A DNA stretch of 64,000 nucleotides from JBCCFC01 sp965213595 (GCA_965213595.1 CBDBZO010000006.1:3968001-4032000); one strand, 5' to 3'. Counted from the first letter of the stretch, positions 40,480 through 50,078 are shown. Translations and numbers: made by a program. Notes: generated by a model from the letters alone, not told the origin.

Positions 40480-41355
40480 TTAGTAAGCACCTTTCCCAAA
40501 AAGAACAGCGGGAATTGTCTTGAGAATAATTACCAAATCCTGTCGGATGCTTTGTTTGGCAATGTATTCCATGTCTAGTTCAACCCAGCGCTTAAAGTCC
40601 AAGTCGCTGCGGCCCGACACCTGCTGTAGGCCAGTAAGCCCGGGTATAGCCTCCAGACGGCGCATTTGATCAAATTTGTAGACGCTCACCTCGCTGGGCA
40701 AGGGCGGGCGCGGCCCGACAATACTCATCTCGCCTTTCATCACGTTGATCAACTGCGGCAGCTCATCAATGCTGAGCTTGCGGATTATGCGCCCCACACG
40801 TGTGATTCGCGGGTCGTGTTGAATTTTAAAAACTGGCCCATCCGCTTCATTCTTGTCCATCAAGGCTTGCTTGCGCGCTTCGGCGTCCACGTACATGGAG
40901 CGGAACTTGTAGCAGGTAAAAGGTTCACCCCATTTGCCAACGCGCATTTGCTTAAAAACGATGGGGCCGGGCGATTCCAAGCGAATCGCAAGCGCCGTCA
41001 GCGCCATAACGGGCAGCGCCAGCACAAGTATCAGCGCAGCCGTGCTCACGTCGAGCAGACGTTTGAGGCTGCTGATAACTTTCATGCGCAGACTCCACGT
41101 CACCATCGAGAGGCGCAGCTTCTGCGCAGTTAGGGGATGATGAAATTGTTCATTGGCATAAAATTCGAGAATCTGCTCGATTTTATCGTCGAAAGGCTTC
41201 TCTCTTTCGGGTTCTTGTTCGCGTGAAATCAAGGAGGCTGCGTTGCGCGTCGCGTCGTGCTGCGGGTGAAGGCGCTTATTCCCATTCTGGATTTCGGGCT
41301 GGCTGATCCCTGGCTTTCTTCGCAGTTCTTGCCCCCAATCTGTTTTTGCCATCAT
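40480..41355 (-). CDS. Polyprenyl-phosphate sugar transferase (initiating enzyme)
   Basis: 291 residues. After a charged N-terminal about 85 residues comes the WbaP/WcaJ-type domain: KRLLDVSTAALILVLALPVM (one membrane hairpin), ESPGPIVFKQMRVGKWGEPF, CYKFRSMYVDAE, RITRVGRIIRKLSIDELPQL, GEMSIVGPRP, and the end PGLTGLQQVSGRSDL. It should transfer a sugar-1-phosphate to undecaprenyl phosphate and so start repeat-unit assembly at the membrane. It lacks the long N-terminal four-helix and CoA-binding region of larger relatives, as in the short WbaP/PglC-like forms. Confidence 0.92.
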   Translation of the reverse strand: MMAKTDWGQELRRKPGISQPEIQNGNKRLHPQHDATRNAASLISREQEPEREKPFDDKIEQILEFYANEQFHHPLTAQKLRLSMVTWSLRMKVISSLKRLLDVSTAALILVLALPVMALTALAIRLESPGPIVFKQMRVGKWGEPFTCYKFRSMYVDAEARKQALMDKNEADGPVFKIQHDPRITRVGRIIRKLSIDELPQLINVMKGEMSIVGPRPPLPSEVSVYKFDQMRRLEAIPGLTGLQQVSGRSDLDFKRWVELDMEYIAKQSIRQDLVIILKTIPAVLFGKGAY

Positions 41356-41382
41356 CGTTACATCCCAGCTTTCTTTTGCAAA

Positions 41383-42639
41383 CTACTCGGTATGCGCCGC
41401 GTTGCGTGCCGTACGCACCCAGCCTTGGCGATCCAGCTTGAGCAGCACGCGCACGTAGAGCCAAACTTTCCAGACCAGAAATAGTGGCGCATAGAGCAGC
41501 GCCAAAAAGATGCGGCGCGACGCACGCGCCAGCGTCATGCCAACCAACAAGTAAACGGCCTGACCCAGCAGGACAAAAATTGCCAGCAGCAGTGGGCCAG
41601 CTCCACCGGTAACGAAGAATACGGCGAGCGCCAGCAGGCTGTAGAGCAAGCTCGCCGCGGCCAAGATGGAAAAGGGCGGGATCACGTGCTCCACGGCGGC
41701 ATCAAGCAGGGCTAGGCGTGACGGCGCGGCGGGCGTCAGCGCAGCCCGCAGCAGCTTGGGTAGGTAACGGCGCGCCATCTCCACGCGACCCTGCTCCCAG
41801 CGCACGTTTTGTGATTTCGCCGCGGCCAGCGAAGCTGGCATTTCGGCGCGCACGACGGCGTCCGGCGCGAAGACAACGCGCTCGCCCGCGAGCAGCAGCG
41901 TCATGTGGTACTCGATATCCTCCGTTACCGAGCTGGACCACGCGTGGTCGCGCAGCAAATCGCGGTGAAAGACCATGCCGTTCCCTTTCAGCCCCACCGA
42001 GGCTCCCGCGACCATGCGCCCCTGGGGCCGTAGATAATGCAGCACCGTCAGGGCCGCCGCGCGCAAATCCGCGCCCCAGCTTTGATGCGCCGGCGCGGCA
42101 TCCTCCAGCACGGCATAGTACGCCTGAACGGCGCGTGCACCGCCCTGTAGCTGAGCATTCATCACCGCCAGGAAATTGGCGGAAACCACGGAATCGGCAT
42201 CCAAGATGACAGCGGCATCATAGGCGACCTCGTCCTCCTGTAGCCGAGCCTGCAACCATTGCAGCGCGTAGCCCTTGCCGCGCTGTTCGGCGTTGGTTCG
42301 CTCGTAGACGACCGCCCCGGCTGCGCGCCCAACCTGAGCCGTGCGGTCGGTGCAGTTATCCGCCACAATAAAAATCGCGTAGTTCGCCGCCGGGTAGTTC
42401 AGTGCTCGCAGGCTGCCGAGCAGCTGGGGCAACAGCAGCTCTTCGTTGTGAGCTGGCACAAGAATCGCAAAGCGGTGGTATGTCGGCCCGCCGTCGGGTC
42501 GAGTCAGCGAATCATTTGGCAGCGGCGTGCGGCGCGGGGCAAAACAGGCCAACCCAGTCAACAGCAGCAGGTAGCCCACCAGTGCGGCGAGCACGCCGCC
42601 AGCCAGCCAGGCAACGCCTAGTAACAGAGTGGCAAACAT
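41383..42639 (-). CDS. Membrane GT2 glycosyltransferase
   Basis: 418 residues. One membrane helix at the N-terminus, then a GT2 domain: FAILVPAHNEELLLPQLLGS, FIVADNCTDRT, AVILDADSVVSANFL (the DAD metal motif), a TEDIEYH region and QNVRWEQGR (Q-x-x-R-W, seen in processive and polymer-forming GT2 enzymes). Three C-terminal membrane helices follow. It shares one base (TAATG) with the upstream GT4 gene. It would extend a sugar chain on the inner face of the membrane; the sugar is unknown. Confidence 0.9.
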   Translation of the reverse strand: MFATLLLGVAWLAGGVLAALVGYLLLLTGLACFAPRRTPLPNDSLTRPDGGPTYHRFAILVPAHNEELLLPQLLGSLRALNYPAANYAIFIVADNCTDRTAQVGRAAGAVVYERTNAEQRGKGYALQWLQARLQEDEVAYDAAVILDADSVVSANFLAVMNAQLQGGARAVQAYYAVLEDAAPAHQSWGADLRAAALTVLHYLRPQGRMVAGASVGLKGNGMVFHRDLLRDHAWSSSVTEDIEYHMTLLLAGERVVFAPDAVVRAEMPASLAAAKSQNVRWEQGRVEMARRYLPKLLRAALTPAAPSRLALLDAAVEHVIPPFSILAAASLLYSLLALAVFFVTGGAGPLLLAIFVLLGQAVYLLVGMTLARASRRIFLALLYAPLFLVWKVWLYVRVLLKLDRQGWVRTARNAAHTE

Positions 42640-43778
42640 TAGCTGGTGACAATCTCCTTTGAGGAGGCTGAGGCGAAAGGCTGGGGCTGCCCCGCACCCG
42701 CCGCGACTTCCTCGATCAGCTTGTAGACGCGGTGGGCGTTAATTTTTGCATCAAAACAGCGCTCCGCTCGGCGGCGAGCCGCTTGGCCCATCCGCCGCCG
42801 CAGGTCGGCATCCAGCAGCAACTGAGAGAGACGCTGCCCCAGCGCGTGGTCATCGTCTGGGTCGATGAGGAAGCCGGTTTCGCCTTCGCTGACAATGTCG
42901 CGCTGCCCACCCACGCGCGTGCCAATAACGGGAAGCCCCGTTGCTGCCGCTTCAATCGACACGAGGCCAAACGCCTCGGCCTGCGTCGGCAGCACAAAGA
43001 GATCGCTCGTCCGAAACAGCTGAACGAGTTCGGGCGAGTTGGCTTGTAGATTGTTATAGACGCTTACACCCGGTTCGGGTTGAACAGCGGAACGAGTGAC
43101 TAAGTGCAGTTCCGCCGCGCCCACCGGCAGCTGCCGAAAAACGTTGAGCAACCGGTCGCCGCCTTTGCGCCAAAAATCACCGCCAACAAACAAAATTCGT
43201 GGATGCTCGCGGCTTGCGTGTTCCGGGGCTGGGCCGGGTTGCCACAGCGCCATATCGACGCCGGGTGGAATCACCTCGATCCGGTCGGGGTGGACGCCGT
43301 AATCTTTGATCAGTGAATCAGCGACCCAGTGGGACCACGGGATGATGCGCGCTGCACGCTGCATCAAGCGCACGTTGACCCAGTGCTTGTAACGCGCGAG
43401 CGGCCCTTTACCGTCCGGCGTGTGGTTGTAGTGTTCGGCCATCTGATCGTATTGCTTGGGCGTAATATCAGTACATAAAATATAGGGTTGCCGGTAGGCC
43501 AGGCCGCCGGCTAACGACCCCAAAACCTGCGTGTAGAAGAAGGCTACGTCCGGCTGCGTGGCGCGGAGACCGCGGCGCACTTGGCCGCGGCCAATTAGCC
43601 CACCAACCAGCTGCGAATGGGGCAGGGGCAGACGTTGCCAGAGCCCGCCGTTAGTCACGTAGTCAACCGGAACCCACTTGGCATCGAGCTGGGGCACATC
43701 ATCCAAAACCCGGCGTAGGTTTTGGGAATAGGTGCGGTGGCCCACGTGCTGTTCCATTAAGAATGTTGTGCGAATCAT
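42639..43778 (-). CDS. GT4 glycosyltransferase
   Basis: 379 residues. N-terminus MIRTTFLMEQHVGHRTYSQN; the GT4 signature is PTQAEAFGLVSIEAAATGLP (E-x7-E) with VGGQRDIVSEGETGFL after it, and the middle has PDRIEVIPPGVDMALW. It is a paralogue of the GT4 gene at 44873, sharing the GHRT-S-NLR start and overall length. It would add a sugar from a nucleotide donor during repeat-unit assembly. It overlaps the next gene by one base and follows the preceding GT4 gene by nine bases. Confidence 0.9.
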   Translation of the reverse strand: MIRTTFLMEQHVGHRTYSQNLRRVLDDVPQLDAKWVPVDYVTNGGLWQRLPLPHSQLVGGLIGRGQVRRGLRATQPDVAFFYTQVLGSLAGGLAYRQPYILCTDITPKQYDQMAEHYNHTPDGKGPLARYKHWVNVRLMQRAARIIPWSHWVADSLIKDYGVHPDRIEVIPPGVDMALWQPGPAPEHASREHPRILFVGGDFWRKGGDRLLNVFRQLPVGAAELHLVTRSAVQPEPGVSVYNNLQANSPELVQLFRTSDLFVLPTQAEAFGLVSIEAAATGLPVIGTRVGGQRDIVSEGETGFLIDPDDDHALGQRLSQLLLDADLRRRMGQAARRRAERCFDAKINAHRVYKLIEEVAAGAGQPQPFASASSKEIVTS

Positions 43779-43787
43779 AAGCTCTAC

Positions 43788-44837
43788 TCAAATAAAGTAA
43801 CTCAAGCGCTGTGTATAGCAGCGCAGACTCATTTCCCGCTCTACGCGGCGGCGACCGGCCCGCCCCAGGGAAGCGGCGCGCTCCGGCTCCGCCAGCAGCT
43901 GCTCGATGGCGTCGCGCAGGGCATCGGCGTCGCCCGGCGGCACGTAGAGTCCGGTTTCGCCGTCGAGCACCACGTCGGTCTGGCCGGGCGTGCGCGAGCA
44001 GACGACCGCCTTGGCCATGGCCATCGCCTCCAGAATAGCCGTAACGCCCGCTTGGAAGTTTACGTCGAAGAGCGGCATCACGACAAAGCAGCTGTCGGCG
44101 TAGATTTGGCGCAGTTCATGCTGGGAAAAGCGCCGCACCGTCACGTTTTCTGGCACGCGCTCTCCCGCCGTGGAATCGCTGCGCTTGGACCACGGGCTGG
44201 CCGCGGCAATAATCACGTCAACATCCAGCCCGTCGACAGCTTGCATCAACGTCGGGTAATCCCGAAATTCGAGCCCCACCGAGCAGATCATGGGGCGCGT
44301 TGAGCCGCTTGGCGTGACCTGTGTCGGTGCAAAAAACTGGTCGTCCACCATAAATGGCGTGAAGACGACGCGCTCATCGGGCACGCCCCAGCGCGCTTCG
44401 ATAAAGCGCTTTTGCCAGGTGGCGTAGACGAAAAACAGGTCGATGTGGCTCTGTACGCGCAGCCAGTCAAAAAAGAGCATTTTCTTGCCGACGGACAAAA
44501 TATGGACAATCATCAGGTGGCGCACGCCGCGCCTGCCGCCCAGCTTGAGCAAGAGCGCCAAGGGGATTCCCACCTGTTCGCCATCGGTAAAAATCGTTTG
44601 GTAGCGGCTGCGCAGCAGAAAACAAGCCCACGCCAACATCAGGTTGGCCCCGCCCAATCGCTCCAGCAGGCGACCCAATCTCCCCACCGCTTCCCGCGCC
44701 CGCGCGTAGTCGAGCAGATCGGCGTCAAAGGCACGGGCCATTTCCAGGTAGTCGGCGCGCGGGCACTGCCCGGCGGCAATTTGAGCGTCAATGTTGTTGT
44801 CGATTTCACCGGAAACGGTGAGTAAAACGTCAGCCAT
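43788..44837 (-). CDS. GT4 glycosyltransferase
   Basis: 349 residues. Shorter N-terminal domain than its neighbours (starts MADVLLTVSGEIDNNIDAQI) with YFVYATWQKRFIEARWGVPDE-like sequence before the linker. C-terminal GT4 features: PMICSVGLEFRDYPTLMQAV, AILEAMAMAKAVVCSRTPGQ and DVVLDGETGLYVPPGDADAL. The family Glu pair is retained only in part (ILEAMAMAKA). It likely acts in the same polysaccharide pathway as the flanking GT4 genes. Confidence 0.87.
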   Translation of the reverse strand: MADVLLTVSGEIDNNIDAQIAAGQCPRADYLEMARAFDADLLDYARAREAVGRLGRLLERLGGANLMLAWACFLLRSRYQTIFTDGEQVGIPLALLLKLGGRRGVRHLMIVHILSVGKKMLFFDWLRVQSHIDLFFVYATWQKRFIEARWGVPDERVVFTPFMVDDQFFAPTQVTPSGSTRPMICSVGLEFRDYPTLMQAVDGLDVDVIIAAASPWSKRSDSTAGERVPENVTVRRFSQHELRQIYADSCFVVMPLFDVNFQAGVTAILEAMAMAKAVVCSRTPGQTDVVLDGETGLYVPPGDADALRDAIEQLLAEPERAASLGRAGRRRVEREMSLRCYTQRLSYFI

Positions 44838-44872
44838 GCGAACTTTCAGATAGAGCCACGTGGGCTGTTGAG

Positions 44873-46039
44873 CTAAACGGGCGAAGACTGGGTCTGTTTA
44901 CGCGGGTTGTGCAAAAGCTGCGGCGTATCGGCCACCTGCTTGAGCAGCGTCAGCAGCTTGACGGTGTTCTGCTCCGCGTCAAACTCGCGCTGCACCAGGG
45001 CACGCGCCCGCTGGCCCATCTCGACGCGCTCGGTTGGATTCGCAAGAAGGCGACGCAGCGCACTCAACAGCGCGGGCACGCTGCCCGTGGGCACAAGCAG
45101 CCCCGTCTTTTCATGGTGCGCAATTTCGGGCAACCCGCCGACTTTGGTGGTGATCAGCGGCAGCTCCGCCGCGCCCGCTTCGGAAAGCACCATCGCCAAA
45201 CAGTCGCCATAGGTGGGCAGGCAAAAGATGTCGCAGGTGTGAAAGAGCTGCTTGAGCGGCTCGCTGTTGGGCTGCATCTCGCTGTAGACAAAGAGCCCCG
45301 GCTCGGCCTCCACCCCATCACGCGTGACCAGGTGCAGCTCGACGGGCGCATGGGCTGGCTGCTCGCTGCGCAGCGCGCGAAACGCTTCGAGCAGCAGCAA
45401 ACCGCCCTTGCGCTCCAAATCCCCACCCACAAACAAAATCTTCACCGGTTCACCCGCTTTACGGGCGGCATCCGTCCGCGGGGTGGGGCGCGTCCAGGCA
45501 GTCACGTTCACGCCCGGCGAAATCACCGTAATTTTATCGGGCTCAATGTCGTAATCGTCTACCAGCCCCTGCTTTGCCCAGCGAGACCACGTCACCAGGT
45601 GCTGGGCATGGTCGAAGCAGCGGCGGTTGAGCCGCCATTTGACATCCTCCAGCCAAGCCGGTCCCTGTTCGTGCTGATAGAACTGCCCCAGTTCATCGTA
45701 CTGGCGCGGCGTCGCATCCAGCGAGACAATGCTGGGGATGCGGCGCACCCAGTTGGTGGCCAGCACGGCGGGAACTTGCGTGTGAAAAAAGAGCGCGTCA
45801 ATCTTCCCCTGCTCGCGGCGCATCTGCGCAACGGCGCGGCGCGCGCGCAGCCCGGCACGCACCGTCCAGTTGCTGCGGTAGAGGGGCAAGCGCGCGGCCA
45901 GCCCCTCCACTTCAAAAGGGATTTCGGCCCACAGCGCTTCGACGGTGTGATCGCTGGGCACATTGGTGCGCAGGTTGTTGCTGTGTGTGCGGTGGCCCAG
46001 CGCCTGTTCCAGCACAAAGCCAAAAGTATGCGTTGTCAT
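44873..46039 (-). CDS. GT4 glycosyltransferase
   Basis: 388 residues. N-terminus FGFVLEQALGHRTHSNNLRT parallels the GT4 at 42639; the middle has PDKITVISPGVNVTAWTRPT and the C-terminal part PTYGDCLAMVLSEAGAAELP with VGGLPEIAHHEKTGLLVPTG. The E-x7-E motif is replaced by D-x7-E here, so catalytic residues may differ. It is five bases downstream of the lipoprotein gene at 46044, in one transcription unit. Confidence 0.89.
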   Translation of the reverse strand: MTTHTFGFVLEQALGHRTHSNNLRTNVPSDHTVEALWAEIPFEVEGLAARLPLYRSNWTVRAGLRARRAVAQMRREQGKIDALFFHTQVPAVLATNWVRRIPSIVSLDATPRQYDELGQFYQHEQGPAWLEDVKWRLNRRCFDHAQHLVTWSRWAKQGLVDDYDIEPDKITVISPGVNVTAWTRPTPRTDAARKAGEPVKILFVGGDLERKGGLLLLEAFRALRSEQPAHAPVELHLVTRDGVEAEPGLFVYSEMQPNSEPLKQLFHTCDIFCLPTYGDCLAMVLSEAGAAELPLITTKVGGLPEIAHHEKTGLLVPTGSVPALLSALRRLLANPTERVEMGQRARALVQREFDAEQNTVKLLTLLKQVADTPQLLHNPRKQTQSSPV

Positions 46040-46043
46040 AAGT

Positions 46044-47120
46044 CTATTGCGTTCCCGCTTCCGGCAGCACCAGCAGCGAAAGCTGGTCTATGTAAAACGT
46101 GCCGAGAAAGCCTTCGTTGTTCTTGATATAGAAGCCCGTCACGTATTCGTAGTTGGGTTCAAATTCCAGTTCATCCAGCCAGAGAAAGACGCGCGTCCAG
46201 GTATCGGGCGGAATCGAGCGGTTGATATCTAAAAAGTAAAGCCGCGTTTCGGAAAAGGTTTCCGCATCCGGCACGTTGCTCAACTCGCCAAAGACGGAAT
46301 CATCGCCCGCTTCCCAGTAGGGCAGCTCGTTGCTGCCCAGAACGGTGACGGCCAAGTCGGCCGTGTCCAGCACCTGGGGGCCGCTGTTGAGCCAGAAGCT
46401 AAAGCCCAGCACCTCGTCAAGCGGGTAGCGCTCCGTTGCATCGGGCCGCACGGTGAAGAAGAGCGCCCCGTAGTTCTCCTCCGGCCTCACCTCGATGGCA
46501 ACGGCCCCAACGGTGAGTGGCGTGCCAGCGGACGCTTCGTCTGCCGAACCGGCGCGATTACCGGAGACCGTCGTTTCGATGAGCGGCTCAAACCAGTGGG
46601 CCGTGTTTAGCGGGTCGAAACGAATGAGGAAGCTGTTGTCAAGCGTCCAGTTGTCGTCGATGACATCATCGTAGATCAACCGTTCGGCGTAGTCGTCGCT
46701 GTTGGAGCGCAGCGTCGCCTCCGCTGGTGCACCCTCTTCCCCCTCAAGCGTCGCAGTCGAGCTGATGGTGGACTGTTCATCCAACAGGGTCGCGTCGGTC
46801 GCCGCCGCAGTGAGTGAGACGTTGGGCACAGGCGTGGCTCGCTCAGCACTGAATACCGCGGCGACGGTCGGCTCAGGCGTCAGCGCGCCCGATGCGTCTG
46901 GCTGGGCGACGGGCGTGCGCTCGACTTCAAAGATGGGGACGACCGTGGGATCGGCTTCGGCTTCCGTCGCGTTCGACGCATCTGTATCGGATGCGGCCCC
47001 ATCAGAATTGGGCGGCGCAGCCGCACAGCCAAAGAGCGCCAGCGCCAGCAGCGCGGGTAGACAGGCGGCTGCCCAGCGCCGCGTCGCCGTTTGTGGTAAA
47101 GAAAGGTTCATTGTTGGCAT
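46044..47120 (-). CDS. Lipoprotein with carbohydrate-binding-like domain
   Basis: 358 residues. Signal ends LALFGC-AA (Cys32). A Thr/Ala/Asp linker runs to about residue 155. The rest (RLIYDDVIDDNWTLDNSFLI ... WFEPLIETTVSGN, AIEVRPEENYGALFFTVRPD, FSFWLNSGPQVLDTADLAVT, FYIDQLSLLVLP) forms a beta-jelly roll like those in carbohydrate-binding or glycan-associated proteins; the end TFYIDQLSLLVL matches the N-terminal beta domain of the GH44 protein (TFYIDDLAFIDL). It is probably an outer-surface partner that binds the exported polysaccharide. Confidence 0.72.
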   Translation of the reverse strand: MPTMNLSLPQTATRRWAAACLPALLALALFGCAAAPPNSDGAASDTDASNATEAEADPTVVPIFEVERTPVAQPDASGALTPEPTVAAVFSAERATPVPNVSLTAAATDATLLDEQSTISSTATLEGEEGAPAEATLRSNSDDYAERLIYDDVIDDNWTLDNSFLIRFDPLNTAHWFEPLIETTVSGNRAGSADEASAGTPLTVGAVAIEVRPEENYGALFFTVRPDATERYPLDEVLGFSFWLNSGPQVLDTADLAVTVLGSNELPYWEAGDDSVFGELSNVPDAETFSETRLYFLDINRSIPPDTWTRVFLWLDELEFEPNYEYVTGFYIKNNEGFLGTFYIDQLSLLVLPEAGTQ

Positions 47121-47146
47121 GGTTATACTCGCTTGGCGATCGCCCG

Positions 47147-47848
47147 CTACTGCACCAGCACGGGCCGTCGCGCTTCCGCTTCGGCGACTTTAATCGCAGC
47201 GTGCGCTGTCTCTTCTCCACTATCTTCCCCGATATTGTCTTCGGTTTCTCCAGCGTCGTCCGTGGAATCGTCTTCGGCGGACGGCGGCTTGCTTTGGCCG
47301 AGAATGCGGCCGGGCACGCCCACAACCGTGGCATACGCGGGTACATCTTGGATGATGACGGCGTTGGCCCCCACTTTGGCATGGTCGCCAACGTGGATGT
47401 CGCCCAGCACGCGCGCCCCCGCGCCGATAAAGACGTGATCCCCCAAAGAAGGGAACGCCCACTCGTTGCGCATCCCCACGGTGACGGCGGCGATCACGCT
47501 GCAATTTTCGCCAATACGCTCGACGCCGATGACGGAGCCTGCCGTGTGGGCGATGTAGAGCCCGCCGCCGATGTCGCCCCAGAGCTCCAGCTTGAAGCGA
47601 AAGAAAATCCAGTGGATGATTAACCCGTAGAGCGCCGGAATGCGTTTCTCGCGACACCAGCAGGCGAAGCGGTACCACGCCATGGCGCGCAGCGGCAGAT
47701 GTCGGTAGAGCAATCCCGCTATCTGGCGCGGCGACAGCGTTTGCGGATCGGCAAACTGGCTGGGCACGACCCAGCGGGCGGCGTCCTGTCGAAAGCGCTG
47801 CCAAGGCGACGAAGCAGGAGTTGGGGAGACATTGGATTGAGTTGACAC
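47147..47848 (-). CDS. Serine-acetyltransferase-like (beta-helix) acyltransferase
   Basis: 233 residues. The central LbH pattern is clear: HTAGSVIGVERIGENCSVIA, AVTVGMRNEWAFPSLGDHVF, IGAGARVLGDIHVGDHAKVG, ANAVIIQDVPAYATVVGVPG, as in CysE-like O-acetyltransferases. The C-terminal about 40 residues are acidic and low in complexity (ED-rich). It probably acetylates a sugar in the repeat unit. The N-terminal 60 residues (QIAGLLYRHLPLRAMAWYR) are the helical part seen in serine acetyltransferase relatives found in polysaccharide loci. Confidence 0.85.
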   Translation of the reverse strand: MSTQSNVSPTPASSPWQRFRQDAARWVVPSQFADPQTLSPRQIAGLLYRHLPLRAMAWYRFACWCREKRIPALYGLIIHWIFFRFKLELWGDIGGGLYIAHTAGSVIGVERIGENCSVIAAVTVGMRNEWAFPSLGDHVFIGAGARVLGDIHVGDHAKVGANAVIIQDVPAYATVVGVPGRILGQSKPPSAEDDSTDDAGETEDNIGEDSGEETAHAAIKVAEAEARRPVLVQ

Positions 47849-47851
47849 GCG

Positions 47852-48874
47852 CTACACCACCACTTCCTGCTGAACGTTGTTTTGCGGCGAAGCGTCCGCC
47901 TGCGTTACGCGTTGGAAAAACTGCCGTCGACCGCCAAGCTCGTCGGCGACGCCCTGGTAGTGCAGCAGGTTAAAGATGCCGCTGTAGGCGTGCCGAGCAA
48001 CGCGCTCCAACCCCAGCCGGTTACCCGCTGTTGCGATGAAAACCAGCAGCCCAATCAACGGCCTACGCAGCAGCGCGCGCGACAGAGACAAGCGCGTCAG
48101 CGCGCGAATCAGCGGGTGGCGACCGTGAAATTCCTCAAAGATGTTGGGCAGCAGCCACGTCTGCCCCTTGTCTCGCGTAAAAATCACATCGTTGCGACCG
48201 TAGAGATAAGGCGTCTTGAGCCACGAAGCAAAGCTGCGCCGCGCGTAGTGGTAGCCAACTGCTTCGGGCGTGAAGACAAAGCCCAAGCCGGCATCGGCCA
48301 AGCGGTAGGCCAGCTCCACATCTTCGGCGCGTCGGAAGGCCGGATCAAAGCCGCCCGCGTCGAGCAGGTGCTGGCGCCGCAGCGAGGCGTTGCCGGTGTA
48401 AAACTGTCGTGCCGTCGGCGTCCACTTGCCGCCAAGCATGTCGCCGTACTGCTTTTCGAGCATTTTCTGCTCCCACCGCACCCAGGGGGAGAGGTAGAAA
48501 TCGTCGGGAATCAGCATTGGCCCCAGAACCACAACGCGGTCGCCGTGCTGCTCGTGCATCCGCAGATGCTCTGATACGAGACCGGGCGTCGGCACGACGT
48601 CGTCATCGAGGAAGAGCACGAGCTCGCTCCTGGCCGCGGCCACGCCCCGGTTGCGCGCCGCGGCTGGCCCAGCGTTTGCCTGGGTCACGGGCACGACGGT
48701 CAGCGGCGTTTGCAGCGTCGCCAGGTAAGCGTCCGTGCCGTCCGTCGAGCCATCTGAGACGATGATGACCTCGAAGTTGGCCAGGGGATGCGTTTGCGCT
48801 TCCAAGCCAGCGAGGACTTGCCGCAGCTGCTGCAGCCGGTTATAGGTCGGCATTACCACGCTTACATCTATCAT
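47852..48874 (-). CDS. GT2 glycosyltransferase
   Basis: 340 residues from ATG 48874, chosen because MIDVSVVMPTYNRLQQLRQV is the standard GT2 N-terminus; a longer frame overlaps the upstream gene. Donor-site motifs: VIIVSDGSTDGTDAYL, AAARNRGVAAARSELVLFLD, DDDVVPTPGLVSEHL, then AEDVELAYRLADAGLGFVF and HYARRSFASWL. Its C-terminal helix (LIGLLVFIATAG) is weakly hydrophobic. It would transfer a hexose or similar sugar. It lies three bases after the acyltransferase start in the opposite sense of reading order, i.e. immediately upstream of it in the operon. Confidence 0.9.
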   Translation of the reverse strand: MIDVSVVMPTYNRLQQLRQVLAGLEAQTHPLANFEVIIVSDGSTDGTDAYLATLQTPLTVVPVTQANAGPAAARNRGVAAARSELVLFLDDDVVPTPGLVSEHLRMHEQHGDRVVVLGPMLIPDDFYLSPWVRWEQKMLEKQYGDMLGGKWTPTARQFYTGNASLRRQHLLDAGGFDPAFRRAEDVELAYRLADAGLGFVFTPEAVGYHYARRSFASWLKTPYLYGRNDVIFTRDKGQTWLLPNIFEEFHGRHPLIRALTRLSLSRALLRRPLIGLLVFIATAGNRLGLERVARHAYSGIFNLLHYQGVADELGGRRQFFQRVTQADASPQNNVQQEVVV

Positions 48875-48881
48875 ACAAACG

Positions 48882-50030
48882 TTAACCCTGCTCTTCCGAT
48901 TGAAGCGCGGCACTGTGCACCCCGCCGCGCACCCCGCCGCGCACCCCGCCGTAAATGACGTGCTCCCGATTGATTTCGTAGCGCAACCCGCGCACCAGCC
49001 CCGCCCACGGATAGGTCATCTGCAGCAGACCCACCTGTATTTTTTGCCACGACTGCCACTTGAAAATGCCGGAAAGCACCTGGCGCACACCCTGATCCAG
49101 CAGCCATTCGCCAAGCAGGTAAAGCCCCGCCGGGTCGCCGCAGCGCAGATATTTAGAGACGGCTGCGCCCGTGCCCACGGCATAGTTGCGATAGGCCGCG
49201 CGCACGGCCTGCCAGTCCCGCCAGTGCTGGTGGTAGACGACCGGCCTGGGCGTGTAAATAATTCGCCCGTCGCGCTGCGACAGCACGCGATAGCCAATGT
49301 CGCGCTCGTCCCACGTGCCCAATGGCCCCCCGGCGCCGATCTGCCCGTCGAAGCCGCCCAGTCGCTCGAAGAATTTGCGGCGGCAGCCCGCGTTGGCACC
49401 GTGACCAAAGCTCAGGTTGAGCCGCGTGCCCGCGTAGACGCGTCGCTCGGGCGTATTTTTGAGCGCCATCGGAATGGCTGCGGAGACGGGCGCGGCCCCG
49501 TCTTTTGCTTCCGGCAGATAGGCATCGTCCGGCAGCACGCGGCCAAAAATGAACCACGCCTCTTCGTCGGCAGCCAGCTCCTCCAGCATGAGCGCCATCC
49601 AGTCCGGCTCCACGCGGCAGTCGTCGTCGACAAAGAGAATAACCGGCGCGCAGCCCAGGGCCGCGCCTTCGTTGCGGGCAAAGTTTGCCCCGCGCGATTG
49701 CGAACGCGTGTAGCAAACGCGCTCATCTTCGATCTGCCAGGCCATCACCGCCCGCTCCGTGGCGTCGTCGTCGCTCTGATCGATGATCCAGAGTTTAAAG
49801 TGGTCGTGTGTACTATTAACAATGCTCTCAATAGCGGTATTGATACGTGCACCGCGATTTCGCGTCGGGATGACGATGTCCGCTCGGAGCGCCTGGTGTT
49901 CCACAGTATTTTTCACTGTACTTGAACGCGTCGGCGTGTTCGCTTGAAGTGCGAACTCGACGCGCTGGACATTCTGATTCGTTGAGCTAGTCTTTGAGTT
50001 AGTCTTTGGGCTAGATAGGGTCGGGGACAT
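48882..50030 (-). CDS. GT2 glycosyltransferase with C-terminal GGVR repeat
   Basis: 382 residues, ATG 50030 behind AAGGAA. An N-terminal Ser/Thr/Asn-rich extension of about 45 residues precedes ADIVIPTRNRGARINTAIES, LWIIDQSDDDATERAV, ANFARNEGAALGCAPVILFV, DDDCRVEPDWM, and WDERDIGYRVL. The C-terminus carries GGVRGGVRGGV, encoded by three copies of a 12-base unit. It pairs with the GT2 gene immediately downstream (eight-base gap), suggesting sequential sugar additions. Confidence 0.88.
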   Translation of the reverse strand: MSPTLSSPKTNSKTSSTNQNVQRVEFALQANTPTRSSTVKNTVEHQALRADIVIPTRNRGARINTAIESIVNSTHDHFKLWIIDQSDDDATERAVMAWQIEDERVCYTRSQSRGANFARNEGAALGCAPVILFVDDDCRVEPDWMALMLEELAADEEAWFIFGRVLPDDAYLPEAKDGAAPVSAAIPMALKNTPERRVYAGTRLNLSFGHGANAGCRRKFFERLGGFDGQIGAGGPLGTWDERDIGYRVLSQRDGRIIYTPRPVVYHQHWRDWQAVRAAYRNYAVGTGAAVSKYLRCGDPAGLYLLGEWLLDQGVRQVLSGIFKWQSWQKIQVGLLQMTYPWAGLVRGLRYEINREHVIYGGVRGGVRGGVHSAALQSEEQG

Positions 50031-50078
50031 CTAGATTCCTTCGAGAGTTGTAAAATAGTAAGGGATAGGCGGGCTTTC

